Assembly (NCBI GenBank): GCA_018666235.1
Contig: JABJAB010000095.1
Span: 1-64,000, forward strand
Origin: Ilumatobacter sp.
GTDB taxonomy: Bacteria; Actinomycetota; Acidimicrobiia; Acidimicrobiales; Ilumatobacteraceae
Direction: 5' to 3'
DNA length: 64,000 nt
Shown here: piece by piece, positions 33,561 to 43,471 of the stretch
Position numbering within the stretch: position 1 is the first letter of the stretch
Layout of the letters: each line of letters starts with the position of its first letter
Translations under genes and position numbers: made by a program
Notes under the pieces: model-generated
Told to the model about the DNA's origin: nothing
Database searches by the model: none
Seen by the model: the letters and a program-made list of their open reading frames with translations, nothing else

Positions 33561-34903
33561 GCTTTCCCTTCAGCCGAACTGGCCGGAGACTGCGTGCCGG
33601 AGACGAATTCCGACAGGCGGCCGGCCGAGGCATCGGAGAGCCTGGCCCGAATCAACCACGCCTCGCCGGTGTCCCCAGCGCCATCACCAATCGACACCAC
33701 TTCACCTTCGCGATGCACTGACGCCAAGATGTCGCCTCGGTCATACGGGACGATGAGTTCGTAGACCACGGCGAGTGCCCGCAGCCTGTCGCTGAGCGTG
33801 CGGAGGAACGTCTCGACACCCTCGCCATTGACGGCGCTGATAGCGACCGAACCGGGATTGGCGTCCATCAATGCCTGAGCTGTGCCTGGTGCCAGATCGG
33901 ACTTGTTGAAGACGAGCAGTTCGGGAACCTCGGCCGCCTTGATATCTCCGAGCACCTCACGAACTGCGTCGATCTGGGCCGCTGGATCCGGCGCACTTGC
34001 GTCCACAACGTGGACGAGATAGTCGGCCATCGCCGCAACTTCAAGCGTGCCCTTGAACGACTCGACCAATCCATGCGGCAGCCTGCTGATGAAGCCGACG
34101 GTGTCGCTCAGCAACACGGGCTCGCCACCGGGCAGAGAGAGCCGGCGCGTCGTCGGGTCAAGCGTTGCAAATAACCGGTCCTCGACGAGCACACCCGACT
34201 GTGTGAGCTGATTGAGCAGGGTGGACTTGCCGGCGTTGGTGTACCCGACGATTGCCACGTTCGCGAGGCCGCTCTTGTTGCGCCCCTTGCGCTGCAGAGA
34301 GCGAGTCTCAGCCAGCCCCGCGAGATCCTTCTCAAGCTTGTGAATCCGGCGCTTGATCCGTCGACGCTCGACCTCGGTCTTGGTCTCGCCACCGCCGAAT
34401 CGTGCGCCGACACCGCCCCGCTGTTGTGCCTGTTTGTCAGTGATGCCCCGCCGCAACCGCGGCAGTCGGTATCGCAACAGCGCCAGCTCAACCTGGGCCT
34501 TACCTTCGAGCGTGTGTGCGTTCTGCCCGAAGATGTCGAGGATCACCGCTGTCCGGTCAATGGCGGTACGGCCGAGCATCTTTTCGAGGTTGTACTGCTG
34601 GGCGGGGGCCAGGTTGTTGTCGAACACAACCGTGTCGGCATCGACCGCCAGACAGAGTTGCTTCAGCTCTTCCGCCTTGCCCTTGCCGATGAACCATGTG
34701 TGGTCAGGAGCAGCACGCTTTTGAACCATCCGGGCGACTTCGTCGGCACCGGCGGTATCAACGAGCAGGGCAAGTTCGTCGAGGCTGGCCTCGGTCGACT
34801 CTTCGTCATCGCCGGGCAGCGTGACGCCGACGAGCACGATCTTCTCCCGGATCGTTCGGTCGATCAATGTGGCGGCGAGCGCCTCGTTATAGGGCGTCGT
34901 CAC
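33557..34903 (-). CDS. hflX: Ribosome-splitting GTPase HflX
   Basis: HflX dissociates stalled or stressed 70S ribosomes. The 448-aa protein has the N-terminal HflX domain (GADEVARMVQKR...WFIGKGKAEEL...VFDNNLAPAQQYNLE), the basic Gly-rich linker (GARFGGGETKTEVERRRIKRR) and the G domain: G1 GYTNAGKSTLL (near 220), G3 DTVGFISRLP (near 270), G4 NKSD (near 341) and G5. The miaA-hflX neighbourhood is shared with many bacteria. It overlaps dapF and dapC by 4 nt. Confidence 0.95.
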   Translation of the reverse strand: MTTPYNEALAATLIDRTIREKIVLVGVTLPGDDEESTEASLDELALLVDTAGADEVARMVQKRAAPDHTWFIGKGKAEELKQLCLAVDADTVVFDNNLAPAQQYNLEKMLGRTAIDRTAVILDIFGQNAHTLEGKAQVELALLRYRLPRLRRGITDKQAQQRGGVGARFGGGETKTEVERRRIKRRIHKLEKDLAGLAETRSLQRKGRNKSGLANVAIVGYTNAGKSTLLNQLTQSGVLVEDRLFATLDPTTRRLSLPGGEPVLLSDTVGFISRLPHGLVESFKGTLEVAAMADYLVHVVDASAPDPAAQIDAVREVLGDIKAAEVPELLVFNKSDLAPGTAQALMDANPGSVAISAVNGEGVETFLRTLSDRLRALAVVYELIVPYDRGDILASVHREGEVVSIGDGAGDTGEAWLIRARLSDASAGRLSEFVSGTQSPASSAEGKA

Positions 34904-35703
34904 GTGAGCGGCGCCTCGATGGTGGCAACGTGCGTGGCGGGCCCGGTCAGGGTCGCCCGGCTCGGGTACTCGAGATCAAAGGACACGCTGGCGGTGCCAC
35001 CGTCCATGTGGACAAGAACTTCGGCGGCGTCGGCCTTGACGAGCCCCCACTGCTTCGACGCGTAGGCCGCGGCACACGCCCCGGTCCCGCAGGCCTGAGT
35101 GATACCGGCGCCACGTTCGTGGACGCGCATCGTGACGCCGTTCAGCTCCGGGCCCGGCTCAACAATCTCAAGGTTGACCTGCGGCACCTTGCTGCCAAGG
35201 TCGGCGAGGTCGACGACGGCGATCTCGTCGACGCCAACAACGCTGTGTGGATTGCCCAGGCTCAGGTGTGCCACGGGACGGTCGGGGTGGCAGCCCAGAG
35301 CAGACCATCCGTCAGGTTCCGAAAGCGGCACCACATCACCCATTTCAACGCGAGCCGAGATCGTGTGCGGGTCGTCAGTCGTCGACAATGTGACCGTGCG
35401 GTCGCCAGCGTCGGTCGAGATGCGCTGGGGATCGAGATCGCCGCTGCGCATTGCAAGGGCCTGCGCAAAACAACGGATGCCGTTGCCACTCATTTCGGCG
35501 CGGGACCCGTCGGCGTTGTACAGCACCATCTTGGCTGCGTACCCCTCCTTCGACTCGGCGATGAGGAGTCCGTCGGCGCCGATGCCCGTGCGACGATCGC
35601 AGAGCCGGCGGGCCAAAGCAGAAAGGTCTGTGGCGCCGGGTTGGAACGCGACGACAAAGTCGTTGCCCAGACCGTGGTGTTTGGTGAGCGTGAGTGAGGT
35701 CAT
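34900..35703 (-). CDS. dapF: Diaminopimelate epimerase
   Basis: Converts LL- to meso-diaminopimelate for lysine and peptidoglycan. The 267-aa protein carries the first catalytic cysteine in SGNGIRCFAQ (near residue 78) and the second in ACGTGACAAAYA (near residue 201), with GLGNDFVVAF at the N-terminus. Both cysteines are present. It overlaps miaA upstream and hflX downstream by 4 nt each. Confidence 0.95.
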   Translation of the reverse strand: MTSLTLTKHHGLGNDFVVAFQPGATDLSALARRLCDRRTGIGADGLLIAESKEGYAAKMVLYNADGSRAEMSGNGIRCFAQALAMRSGDLDPQRISTDAGDRTVTLSTTDDPHTISARVEMGDVVPLSEPDGWSALGCHPDRPVAHLSLGNPHSVVGVDEIAVVDLADLGSKVPQVNLEIVEPGPELNGVTMRVHERGAGITQACGTGACAAAYASKQWGLVKADAAEVLVHMDGGTASVSFDLEYPSRATLTGPATHVATIEAPLT

Positions 35704-36593
35704 TGCAGCTGCCTGAAGTGCTTGATCACGATCGGCGCCACTTCGGCAACCGGATCATCTTCGACATCAATCCAGCGTACGCGTGGATCGCGGCGGAACC
35801 ATCGCTCCTGGCGCACGGCGAACTGTCGCGTCCTGGTCACGATCATTTCCACAGCAGCATCCTCGCTGATCTCACCGTCCAGATACATCAGGGTTTCCTT
35901 GTAGCCCAGCGCCTGGCCTGCCGTCTTGGAGAAACCAGCCGTGCGGAGCGAGCGCACCTCGTCGATCAACCCGTCGGCGATCATCTGACCGACGCGGGCC
36001 TCGATCCGATCCGCAATGACCGCTCGCGGCCATCGCAACCCAATCTGGGCCACTCCGGAGTCGGGATAATGATCAACGCCTGGGCCAAATGAGCTGAACG
36101 GTCGACCACTGCCCAGGGTGACTTCCAACGCGCGCACGACGCGCCGCCGATTCTCGGGTTCGATCTTGGCTGCAGCTGCCGCGTCGAGGCCGCCGAGCTG
36201 AGCGTAGAGATCAGCAAGGTCCCGCGATTCAAGCGACGCCCGGACGTCCGGCCACTCCCCCGGCAAGTCGAAGTCATCGATGACGACACGGTGATACAGG
36301 CCGGTCCCACCGACGAGTAAGGCTCGCCCCTCTCGCGATGCGATGTCGTCAAGTGCCCGGCGATGCGCTTCCTTGAACTTCGCCACTGTGAAGTCGTCGG
36401 TCGGGTCGACGAGATCAATGCAGTGATGTCGCACCGCTGCACGCTCTGCGGCGGTCGGCTTCGCGGTGCCGATATCCATACCGCGATACACCTGCATCGA
36501 GTCGATCGAGACCAATTCGATTCCCACCAGCTCTGCGGCGACGGCCAACGCCACCGACGACTTCCCCGACGCCGTCGATCCGACAAGCGCCAC
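35700..36593 (-). CDS. miaA: tRNA dimethylallyltransferase
   Basis: Adds a dimethylallyl group to A37 of tRNAs reading UNN codons; MiaB, encoded just upstream, then methylthiolates the base. The 297-aa protein has the P-loop VGSTASGKSSVA at its very start, the SIDSMQVYRGMDIGTAKP segment near residue 34, HHCIDLVDPTDDFTVAKF near 55, VGGTGLYHRVVID near 96, and an ALGYKE box near 228. The start is GTG at 36593, 23 nt after the chorismate mutase gene. Confidence 0.95.
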   Translation of the reverse strand: MALVGSTASGKSSVALAVAAELVGIELVSIDSMQVYRGMDIGTAKPTAAERAAVRHHCIDLVDPTDDFTVAKFKEAHRRALDDIASREGRALLVGGTGLYHRVVIDDFDLPGEWPDVRASLESRDLADLYAQLGGLDAAAAAKIEPENRRRVVRALEVTLGSGRPFSSFGPGVDHYPDSGVAQIGLRWPRAVIADRIEARVGQMIADGLIDEVRSLRTAGFSKTAGQALGYKETLMYLDGEISEDAAVEMIVTRTRQFAVRQERWFRRDPRVRWIDVEDDPVAEVAPIVIKHFRQLQ

Positions 36594-36616
36594 GCGAGGC
36601 GGCTGCAGGGAGTGGT

Positions 36617-36919
36617 TCAGAGCTGCTCGCCTTCGGCAATGCGCTGGTGGTGATGAATCACTTCGGCGACGATGAACCGGAGGAACTTTTCAGTGAAGGC
36701 CGGGTCGAGTCCCGCGTCCTCGGCCATTGACCGCAGCCGGGCGATTTGAATCTCTTCGCGCACCGGGTCGGCAGGTGGCAGCGCGGCGGTCGCCTTGTAC
36801 CGGCCAACCGCCTTCGTCACCTTAAATCGCTCGGCGAGCAGATGGACGAGCGCCGCATCGATGTTGTCAATACTCGATCGGAACTCGTCAAGTTGTGGAT
36901 CGTGCACCGGGTCAGTCAT
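36617..36919 (-). CDS. Chorismate mutase, AroQ type
   Basis: Rearranges chorismate to prephenate for Phe and Tyr. The 100-aa all-helical protein shows the AroQ pattern: FRSSIDNIDAALVHLLAERFK (near residue 12), VGRYKA (catalytic Lys), DPVREEIQIARLRSMAED, and a C-terminal helix FLRFIVAEVIHHHQ. The ATG at 36919 has GGAG 6 nt upstream; a GTG two codons earlier is open. Its place within the miaB-miaA run is unusual for an aromatic-pathway gene. Confidence 0.9.
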   Translation of the reverse strand: MTDPVHDPQLDEFRSSIDNIDAALVHLLAERFKVTKAVGRYKATAALPPADPVREEIQIARLRSMAEDAGLDPAFTEKFLRFIVAEVIHHHQRIAEGEQL

Positions 36920-36977
36920 CAGCACTCCAACCTACCGTCGAGCTGCAGGTGGGTCCGATCCAACGGTGACCAGCGAC

Positions 36978-38420
36978 TCAGAGTGCGGAGACAGGGATGC
37001 GAAGTTTGTGACTCGGCTCGGCGATGAAGTCAACGAAGTCGCCGGTCAAGAAGTGTGGTGCGGCGCGGACGACCCTCACTGCGGCGTAGCTCCCCGTTCG
37101 CAGCGGGCGCGGTGGCGTGAAGTGCACCAATTTGTTCTGGCGAGTTCGTCCGCTGATGACACTCGGGTCACGTTTGCTGGGGCCCTCGACGAGCACCTCT
37201 TCCACGCGACCGACTCGCGCCTCATGCTTGAGGAGCGCCGAGCGTTCGACGACGATGCGGAGACGTTGGAAACGTTCGCTTGCCACGTCGGGATCGACAA
37301 AGTCGGCCTCCATCCCTGCGGCCTCGGTCCCCGGGCGGGGCGAGAAGATAAAGGTGTATGCGTAGTCGTACTCTGCAGCCGCAGCGACTTCGAGGGTCCG
37401 CTCGAAGTCATCATCGGTCTCGCCAGGAAAGCCAACAATGATGTCGGTCGACACTGCCAAGTCATCGATTGCGGCGCGTGCCTGGCCGAGCCGTTCGAGA
37501 TAACGAGCGCCGGTGTAGCCGCGATGCATCAGCGCCAGAATTCGATCGCTGCCCGACTGCAGCGGGTAATGCAGGTGCTCACACACCTGTGGCGTTTCGG
37601 CCATGGCTGCGAACGTGTCGGGTCGCATGTCTTTCGGGTGCGGACTGGTGAACCGAACTCGACGAATGCCGTCGACGGCACCCACATCTCGGAGCAACTG
37701 GGAAAAGAGCGGGCGGAGCTTGGCATCGGTCTCGCCGGACTGGCGCGCGGCCAACTGCAGGTCGCGCCCATAACTGTTGACGTTCTGGCCAAGGAGTGTC
37801 ACCTCGGTGACACCATCGGTCGCCAGTTGCTTGGCTTCGGCGATGATGTCGGCGTACGGTCGAGAGATCTCGGCCCCGCGGACCGCCGGAACGATGCAGA
37901 AGGCGCAGTTATTGTCGCACCCAATTTGAATCGTGAGCCAGGCGTTGTAGGAGGTCTCCCGACGAGCGGGCAACGCCGACGGAAACATCGCATGATCGTC
38001 GATGACGGCTTCGGCCAGGATCTCGGTGATCGGTACGTCCGAGGACTTCGACTCTTCGAGCAGTTCAGCCGCGCGATGAACGTTGTGGGTCCCCATCACG
38101 ACGTCGACGTGAGCAGCTTTCTGCGCGACCAGTTCCTGGTCCTTCTGCGCGAGGCAACCCGACACGACGATCTGGCGCCCCTCTTTCTTGCCCTTCCAGG
38201 TCTTGAGGTGGCCGAGATTCCCGTACAACTTGTTGTCGGCGTTCTCACGGATGCAACAGGTGTTGAGCACGACAACGTCGGCGTCGGACTCAGACTCGGC
38301 TCGCACCAGCCCGTCTGCCTCGAGCAGACCCGAGATTCGTTCTGAGTCGTGATCGTTCATCTGGCACCCCATGGTGCGCACGACGTAGCTGCGTGGCACG
38401 GACTGGGGCTGTTCGGACAT
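36978..38420 (-). CDS. miaB: tRNA-2-methylthio-N6-dimethylallyladenosine synthase
   Basis: Radical-SAM methylthiotransferase acting on i6A37 tRNA. The 480-aa protein has the N-terminal cluster cysteines (RTMGCQMNDHDSER, LNTCCIRENADNK, VSGCLAQKD), the radical-SAM triad C-x3-C-x2-C in IGCDNNCAFCIVP near residue 160, and a C-terminal TRAM domain (VGRVEEVLVEGPSKRD). TAGCCT lies 7 nt before the ATG, so it heads the minus-strand run and appears leaderless. Confidence 0.96.
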   Translation of the reverse strand: MSEQPQSVPRSYVVRTMGCQMNDHDSERISGLLEADGLVRAESESDADVVVLNTCCIRENADNKLYGNLGHLKTWKGKKEGRQIVVSGCLAQKDQELVAQKAAHVDVVMGTHNVHRAAELLEESKSSDVPITEILAEAVIDDHAMFPSALPARRETSYNAWLTIQIGCDNNCAFCIVPAVRGAEISRPYADIIAEAKQLATDGVTEVTLLGQNVNSYGRDLQLAARQSGETDAKLRPLFSQLLRDVGAVDGIRRVRFTSPHPKDMRPDTFAAMAETPQVCEHLHYPLQSGSDRILALMHRGYTGARYLERLGQARAAIDDLAVSTDIIVGFPGETDDDFERTLEVAAAAEYDYAYTFIFSPRPGTEAAGMEADFVDPDVASERFQRLRIVVERSALLKHEARVGRVEEVLVEGPSKRDPSVISGRTRQNKLVHFTPPRPLRTGSYAAVRVVRAAPHFLTGDFVDFIAEPSHKLRIPVSAL

Positions 38421-38505
38421 GAGCGAAAGGCTATCGAGGCGCTGCCGCGTCGCCCGGCTGGTCACCACGGTCAGTGCGCCGGGCGCGGACGCTATCGTTC
38501 GGGCC

Positions 38506-38949
38506 GTGATCGCCATCTTCCTCAACGAGAGCCAAAACCTCGTCAAGCTGCTCTACTTCGTCCACATCCTCAGCATCGTTGCTGCGTTCGGGCCACTGTT
38601 TCTGTACCCGCGGATGCAGCGCGCTGGCGAGACCAGTGCGATGGCGGCGCTGCACATGAAGCTGGTGTTCCCCGCGTTGATTCTGCTGTGGGTCGTCGGC
38701 ATGGGCATGGCAGGCGTCAACAAGTTTGCCCTCGCCGAGATGTGGTGGATCACGATCACCATCGCACTGTGGGTCGTCGCTGTTGCGGTGAGCTGGTTCC
38801 TGATCAAGCCGGCCATCGGCGACACATCAGAAGCAGCCACGAAGAAGCTGTCGGCCGGCATCGGCGTGACCCACCTGATTCTTGCGATCAGCCTGGTCCT
38901 CATGGTCTTCAAGCCGTTCGTCGACGGCACCTATGTCATCAACCCCTGA
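38506..38949 (+). CDS. DUF2269-like four-helix membrane protein
   Basis: Protein of 147 aa with four helices (near residues 10-32, 47-68, 76-95 and 118-137) and the start NLVKLLYFVHILSIVAAFGP, which resembles DUF2269 predicted integral membrane proteins. Function unknown. The GTG at 38506 has TATCGT 7 nt upstream, a leaderless start divergent from miaB. The stop codon is the first unit of the tandem repeat that follows. Confidence 0.7.
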   Translation: MIAIFLNESQNLVKLLYFVHILSIVAAFGPLFLYPRMQRAGETSAMAALHMKLVFPALILLWVVGMGMAGVNKFALAEMWWITITIALWVVAVAVSWFLIKPAIGDTSEAATKKLSAGIGVTHLILAISLVLMVFKPFVDGTYVINP

Positions 38950-39042
38950 ACCCTGAACCCTGACCCCTGACTGCCTGACCCCTGACCCCTGACCCCTGAC
39001 TGCCTGACCCCTGACCCCTGACCCCTGACTGCCCGACCCTGA
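38945..39042. repeat. Tandem repeat, 7-nt TGACCCC unit in a 29-nt higher-order unit
   Basis: After the DUF2269 stop there are about 14 near-copies of a 7-nt unit (TGACCCC, with variants TGAACCC and TGACTGCC). One TGACTGCC followed by three TGACCCC makes a 29-nt unit present twice, plus partial copies. The repeat is noncoding and ends about 50 bp before the amidohydrolase start. It looks like a slippage-prone minisatellite. Confidence 0.9.
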
Positions 39043-39092
39043 CGGAGCGGCCCGGTCACTGGCCACCAGGGTCAAGCGACTAGAAACGAGGG

Positions 39093-40118
39093 ATGGCCAA
39101 CGAGGCGATCCCCGCAGGCGATCAGGCTTGGCTCGACCAAGTCGTCGAGCCGATCATCGATCCCGAGCGAGCAATCGTGGACCCGCACCACCATCTGTGG
39201 CCGATCGGCGGGCCGTTGCTCTACGGTCCGGCCGAGCTCGCGGCCGATACCGCGAGTGGCCATAACGTCGTTGCCACGCTGTTCATGGAGTGCAACGCCG
39301 CGTATCGCACCGATGGCCCCGCCCACCTGCGAAGCGTCGGTGAGACCGAATTCGTCGCAGCCAGCGCTGATTGGCTCGCCGCGGAGCACCCTGACGGTCC
39401 ACCGATCGCTGCCATCGTCGGCTACGCCGATCTTGCCGACGCCGACCATCTCGACGAAGTACTCGACGCTCACACGGAAGCGGCCGGCGGACGCTTTCGC
39501 GGCATTCGAGATGCGCTCGCCCGCGCCACCGAGCCCGAGGCGATGATGATTGCCGGAATGAACCCGGCTGGGAAGTACGCGGACGAGTCGTTCAGGTCCG
39601 GCGTCAACCGACTCGGTGAGCGCGGACTCACCTACGACTCGTGGCACTACCACCACCAAAACCACGAGTTCCTCGAGCTTGCCCAAGCCATTCCGGGAAC
39701 CACGATGATTCTCGACCACTTCGGCACACCCTGTGGAGTCGGCCAGTATGAAGGCCAGCGCGACGAGATCTTCGAGACTTGGAAGGACGACATCAGCGCC
39801 ATCGCAGCGTGCGAGAACGTCGTTGCCAAGATCGGTGGCCTGGCGATGCCCGACAACGGATTCGGCTGGCACACCGCTCCGGCGCCGCCATCTTCGGACG
39901 AATTTGTCGAACAGCAGGCCCGCTACTACCTGCACACGATCAACGCATTCGGACCTGAGCGTTGCATGTTCGAAAGCAACTTTCCGGTCGATCGATTCTC
40001 ACTGTCGTATGCCGTGCTCTACAACGGTCTCAAGAAGATCGCTGCGGCCTTCAGCGATGCCGAGCAAGATGCGCTCTTCTCCGGCACCGCAGCTCGCGTC
40101 TACTCCGTCGCGATCTGA
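39093..40118 (+). CDS. Amidohydrolase-family (amidohydrolase 2) metal-dependent hydrolase
   Basis: TIM-barrel enzyme of 341 aa. The first metal motif is AIVDPHHHLWPIGG (near residue 27), a conserved arginine/isoleucine segment FRGIRDAL is near 129, LDHFGTPCG with the active-site histidine near 208, and a C-terminal ESNFPVDRFSLSY with the catalytic aspartate near 302. Family members are lactonases or decarboxylases of cyclic acids; the substrate is unknown. TAGAAA lies 6 nt before the ATG. The gene converges on recA. Confidence 0.87.
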   Translation: MANEAIPAGDQAWLDQVVEPIIDPERAIVDPHHHLWPIGGPLLYGPAELAADTASGHNVVATLFMECNAAYRTDGPAHLRSVGETEFVAASADWLAAEHPDGPPIAAIVGYADLADADHLDEVLDAHTEAAGGRFRGIRDALARATEPEAMMIAGMNPAGKYADESFRSGVNRLGERGLTYDSWHYHHQNHEFLELAQAIPGTTMILDHFGTPCGVGQYEGQRDEIFETWKDDISAIAACENVVAKIGGLAMPDNGFGWHTAPAPPSSDEFVEQQARYYLHTINAFGPERCMFESNFPVDRFSLSYAVLYNGLKKIAAAFSDAEQDALFSGTAARVYSVAI

Positions 40119-40153
40119 GCGCCGACAGTGTTCGTCAAGCCTCTCAACACACA

Positions 40154-40213
40154 ATGGGACGGACAGTGGCATCGCCGGTCAGGCCCGACCGGCAACACCA
40201 CTGACCGTCCCAT
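40154..40213. terminator. Long three-tier stem-loop between convergent genes
   Basis: Perfect arms ATGGGACGG/CCGTCCCAT (9 bp), an A/A mismatch, CAGTGG/CCACTG (6 bp), a 4x4 internal loop, then GCCGGTC/GACCGGC (7 bp) with a 6-nt loop: 22 paired bases in 60 nt. It lies between the amidohydrolase and recA stops, so it probably ends both transcripts, although neither side has a T-run. Confidence 0.65.
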
Positions 40214-40230
40214 CGGTGAGGACTGACGAC

Positions 40231-41337
<1,107 letters not shown>

Positions 41338-41501
41338 GTCCGTCGTTCCTGTCTGTTCGTGCTCTGCATGTGGGGCCGTGGCCCGAAGCGGTTGATGTGG
41401 GTGTTGGTGACCACCGTAAAGATTGGGTGTCACAGAGTTGATCGAGGCACCGTTGGTGGAGTGATGCGCAGCGCCTCGTTCGAATGACAGCAGTGTAGTC
41501 A

Positions 41502-41517
41502 ACGAACGACTGTTCGG
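41502..41517. promoter_or_regulatory. LexA (SOS) box upstream of recA
   Basis: GAAC-GACT-GTTC core (41504-41515), a perfect actinobacterial LexA palindrome, 165-180 nt upstream of the recA ATG. It sits between recA and the DUF983 gene, which is upstream on the same strand. Confidence 0.85.
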
Positions 41518-41592
41518 GCAAGGACCAATTATTCGAACAGTGCCGAACGCATGCGTTGGTGACGGCTGGACGACGGAACAGCCCCGACTGCG

Positions 41593-42012
41593 TCAGTCGC
41601 TGTCGAACACCCCAGCGGCGATGTGGGCGGCCGAAAAGTCGTCCGGCGAGACCTCGCGCCACGTCAGATCGATGGCCTGCCACATCGTGTACGACACCGG
41701 GTACGTCAGGATCGGTAACAGCAGCGCCGACGGAAGGAACACTGTGAGCAGCGGCGCCACCGGTGTCTCGGGCCACGTGATTGTCAAGGTGATGCCCAGC
41801 GCAATGATCAACGGACCGAGCGTGATCATCGCTGCGATGGCAGCGGCGCCGAGTTCGAAACCGACATCGCCGCGCCTCCAGCGCAGGCCACATGTCCGAC
41901 AGTGCGGCTGCTTGGTGAACCATCCGGTAAAGAATGCTCCGCGTCCGCCACACCACGGGCAACGCCGCACCATGCCGCGCGACATCATGCGAACGAAGCC
42001 AGGTGACGTCAC
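41593..42012 (-). CDS. DUF983 zinc-ribbon membrane protein
   Basis: Protein of 139 aa with an N-terminal zinc ribbon (RRCPWCGGRG...PHCRTCGLRWRRGD, C-x2-C and C-x2-C) followed by two hydrophobic helices (LGAAAIAAMITLGPLIIALG and a second pair near residue 75). This is the DUF983 layout; the function is unknown, with a proposed link to cytochrome oxidase assembly in some bacteria. TATCGT lies 6 nt before the GTG at 42012. A GTG six codons upstream overlaps that element. Confidence 0.82.
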   Translation of the reverse strand: MTSPGFVRMMSRGMVRRCPWCGGRGAFFTGWFTKQPHCRTCGLRWRRGDVGFELGAAAIAAMITLGPLIIALGITLTITWPETPVAPLLTVFLPSALLLPILTYPVSYTMWQAIDLTWREVSPDDFSAAHIAAGVFDSD

Positions 42013-42140
42013 GACGCCACGATACGACACCGCGCGATGTCAGCATCCGAGCCTTTTGGCACAACGACATCGCGGGCGACAGCGAGACGACTTGGAACCC
42101 ACAGTCGCGAAATGGGCGCGGAATTTGTCAGACTCTCCGA

Positions 42141-42950
42141 ATGCGTCGTTCCCTCGCAGGGCTGCTCCTGCTTATCTCATGCGTGCTGTTCGCCGTCTCA
42201 ATCAGCACGTGGTGGATGCAGCAGGTCGCCTTTTCGCCATCGACGGACGCCGGAGCCACGTACGCGATTTTGGGCGACGCCGACATCCGTGGCGAGGCTG
42301 CGACGTTGATTGCATCAGCCGACGCCGGCCTCATCGGCACATCGACCGCACAACTCCGCGAGTTCGTCGAACAGATCTCACGACTCAACGATGGCGCTGC
42401 ACTGATGGGCGGTTTTGTCGGAGATGCCCACGCCCGACTGATCGGCGACAGCAACGATCCCGTCATCATCAGCGCCGCCGAGCAATACACGATCGTGCGC
42501 GACGAGCGGGCCGCGCTGGCCCCCGACCTCACGCTGCCTGTTCCCCAAGTCGGCGGCGTGTCAACCGTCAACACCATCAGTTGGTGGCTGATGGTGTTGA
42601 GTGCCGCAGGTGGACTCCTCCTCCTGATCGCCGGCCTCGTGACCAGGCCCGAGCGTGGCGAATTCACGTTCGCAATCGCCGTGGGGTTGGGCGTGCTGTC
42701 CGTACTGCTCGTGGTGTTCGGCTATCTCATCCCGCTCGGGCCACTCACGTCTTTCTCAGACAACACCTGGATGGGCATTTTCCCTCGGCTCGCGAACCGG
42801 TCGCGAAACACCACGCTGCTCCTCGCCGTGATATCGGCCGCAATTGCAGGCGCCGTCCTCCTGGGCACTTCGGGGCTCCGCCAGCGCCGCCAGCGCTCCA
42901 CCCCCCTGAGCGTGGGGCGTTACCGCGAACAACATTCCTGGTCCCGCTGA
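42141..42950 (+). CDS. Hypothetical multi-pass membrane protein
   Basis: Protein of 269 aa: an N-terminal helix (SLAGLLLLISCVLFAVSIS), a ~120-residue extracytoplasmic domain (ADIRGEAATLIASADAGLIG, QLREFVEQISRLNDG), then three helices between residues ~150 and 250. I recognise no family. CAGACT lies 6 nt before the ATG at 42141. The frame is open much further upstream but in sequence that looks noncoding. Confidence 0.7.
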   Translation: MRRSLAGLLLLISCVLFAVSISTWWMQQVAFSPSTDAGATYAILGDADIRGEAATLIASADAGLIGTSTAQLREFVEQISRLNDGAALMGGFVGDAHARLIGDSNDPVIISAAEQYTIVRDERAALAPDLTLPVPQVGGVSTVNTISWWLMVLSAAGGLLLLIAGLVTRPERGEFTFAIAVGLGVLSVLLVVFGYLIPLGPLTSFSDNTWMGIFPRLANRSRNTTLLLAVISAAIAGAVLLGTSGLRQRRQRSTPLSVGRYREQHSWSR

Positions 42951-43114
42951 CCGGCACACTCGACAGATCGCCGGACAGGCGCAGAACCGTCAATCCTGAG
43001 AGTCCTCAGCCAGGATCACAATTCCCGGCAGGCCAGGCGCGTGGCACCGACGGTGACGTGCGTCAACGACGGCGCTCACGCAACGCAGCAAGCCGGAAAG
43101 CCGGACTCGGTGAG

Positions 43115-43186
43115 TGCTTCCCCTGGGATTCGAACCCAGAACCAATTGATTAAGAGTCAACTGCTCTGCCATTGAGCTAGAGAAGC
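43115..43186 (-). tRNA. tRNA-Lys (CTT anticodon)
   Basis: Cloverleaf of 72 nt: acceptor GCTTCTC/GGGAAGC (one G-U), D-arm GCTC...GAGC, anticodon stem GTTGA/TCAAT with loop CTCTTAA (anticodon CTT), T-arm CTGGG TTCGAAT CCCAG, discriminator A, CCA not encoded. It is followed on the same strand by the 164-bp gap 42951-43114, in which I see no gene. Confidence 0.95.
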
Positions 43187-43245
43187 AAGCGGCCTGAGAG
43201 GGTACCAAGCGAAAGTTCGCCCGACACCCGCTCAGCGCCAGCGTT

Positions 43246-43322
43246 TGGGGTGGCCAAGGGGACTTGAACCCCCAACCGCCAGGATCACAACCTGGTGCTC
43301 TACCTATTGAGCTATGACCACC
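43246..43322 (-). tRNA. tRNA-His (GTG anticodon) with encoded CCA
   Basis: Cloverleaf with the His-specific extra G at -1 (43322) opposite discriminator C73 (43249). The acceptor is GTGGTCA/TGGCCAC, the anticodon stem CCAGG/CCTGG has loop TTGTGAT (anticodon GTG), and the T-arm is GGGGG TTCAAGT CCCCT. CCA is encoded at 43246-43248, unlike the tRNA-Lys and tRNA-Ala genes here. It lies 59 bp upstream of tRNA-Lys and is probably cotranscribed with it. Confidence 0.95.
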
Positions 43323-43471
43323 ATGTAAGTCGCACAGTGTGCCACGCGCGACGCCGATCGACACCCTTGAATTGCACCGAAGTTCGCAGCCACAGACGCA
43401 ACGGGCGTACCGGTCACTGGCGGCAGATCGCACACGGCGCATTGGCGCCAGATCTGGTTGGCCTCAAGCGG

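Noticed and set aside
38945..39042. CRISPR array
   Set aside because: The repeats are head-to-tail 7-nt units without spacers and there are no cas genes.
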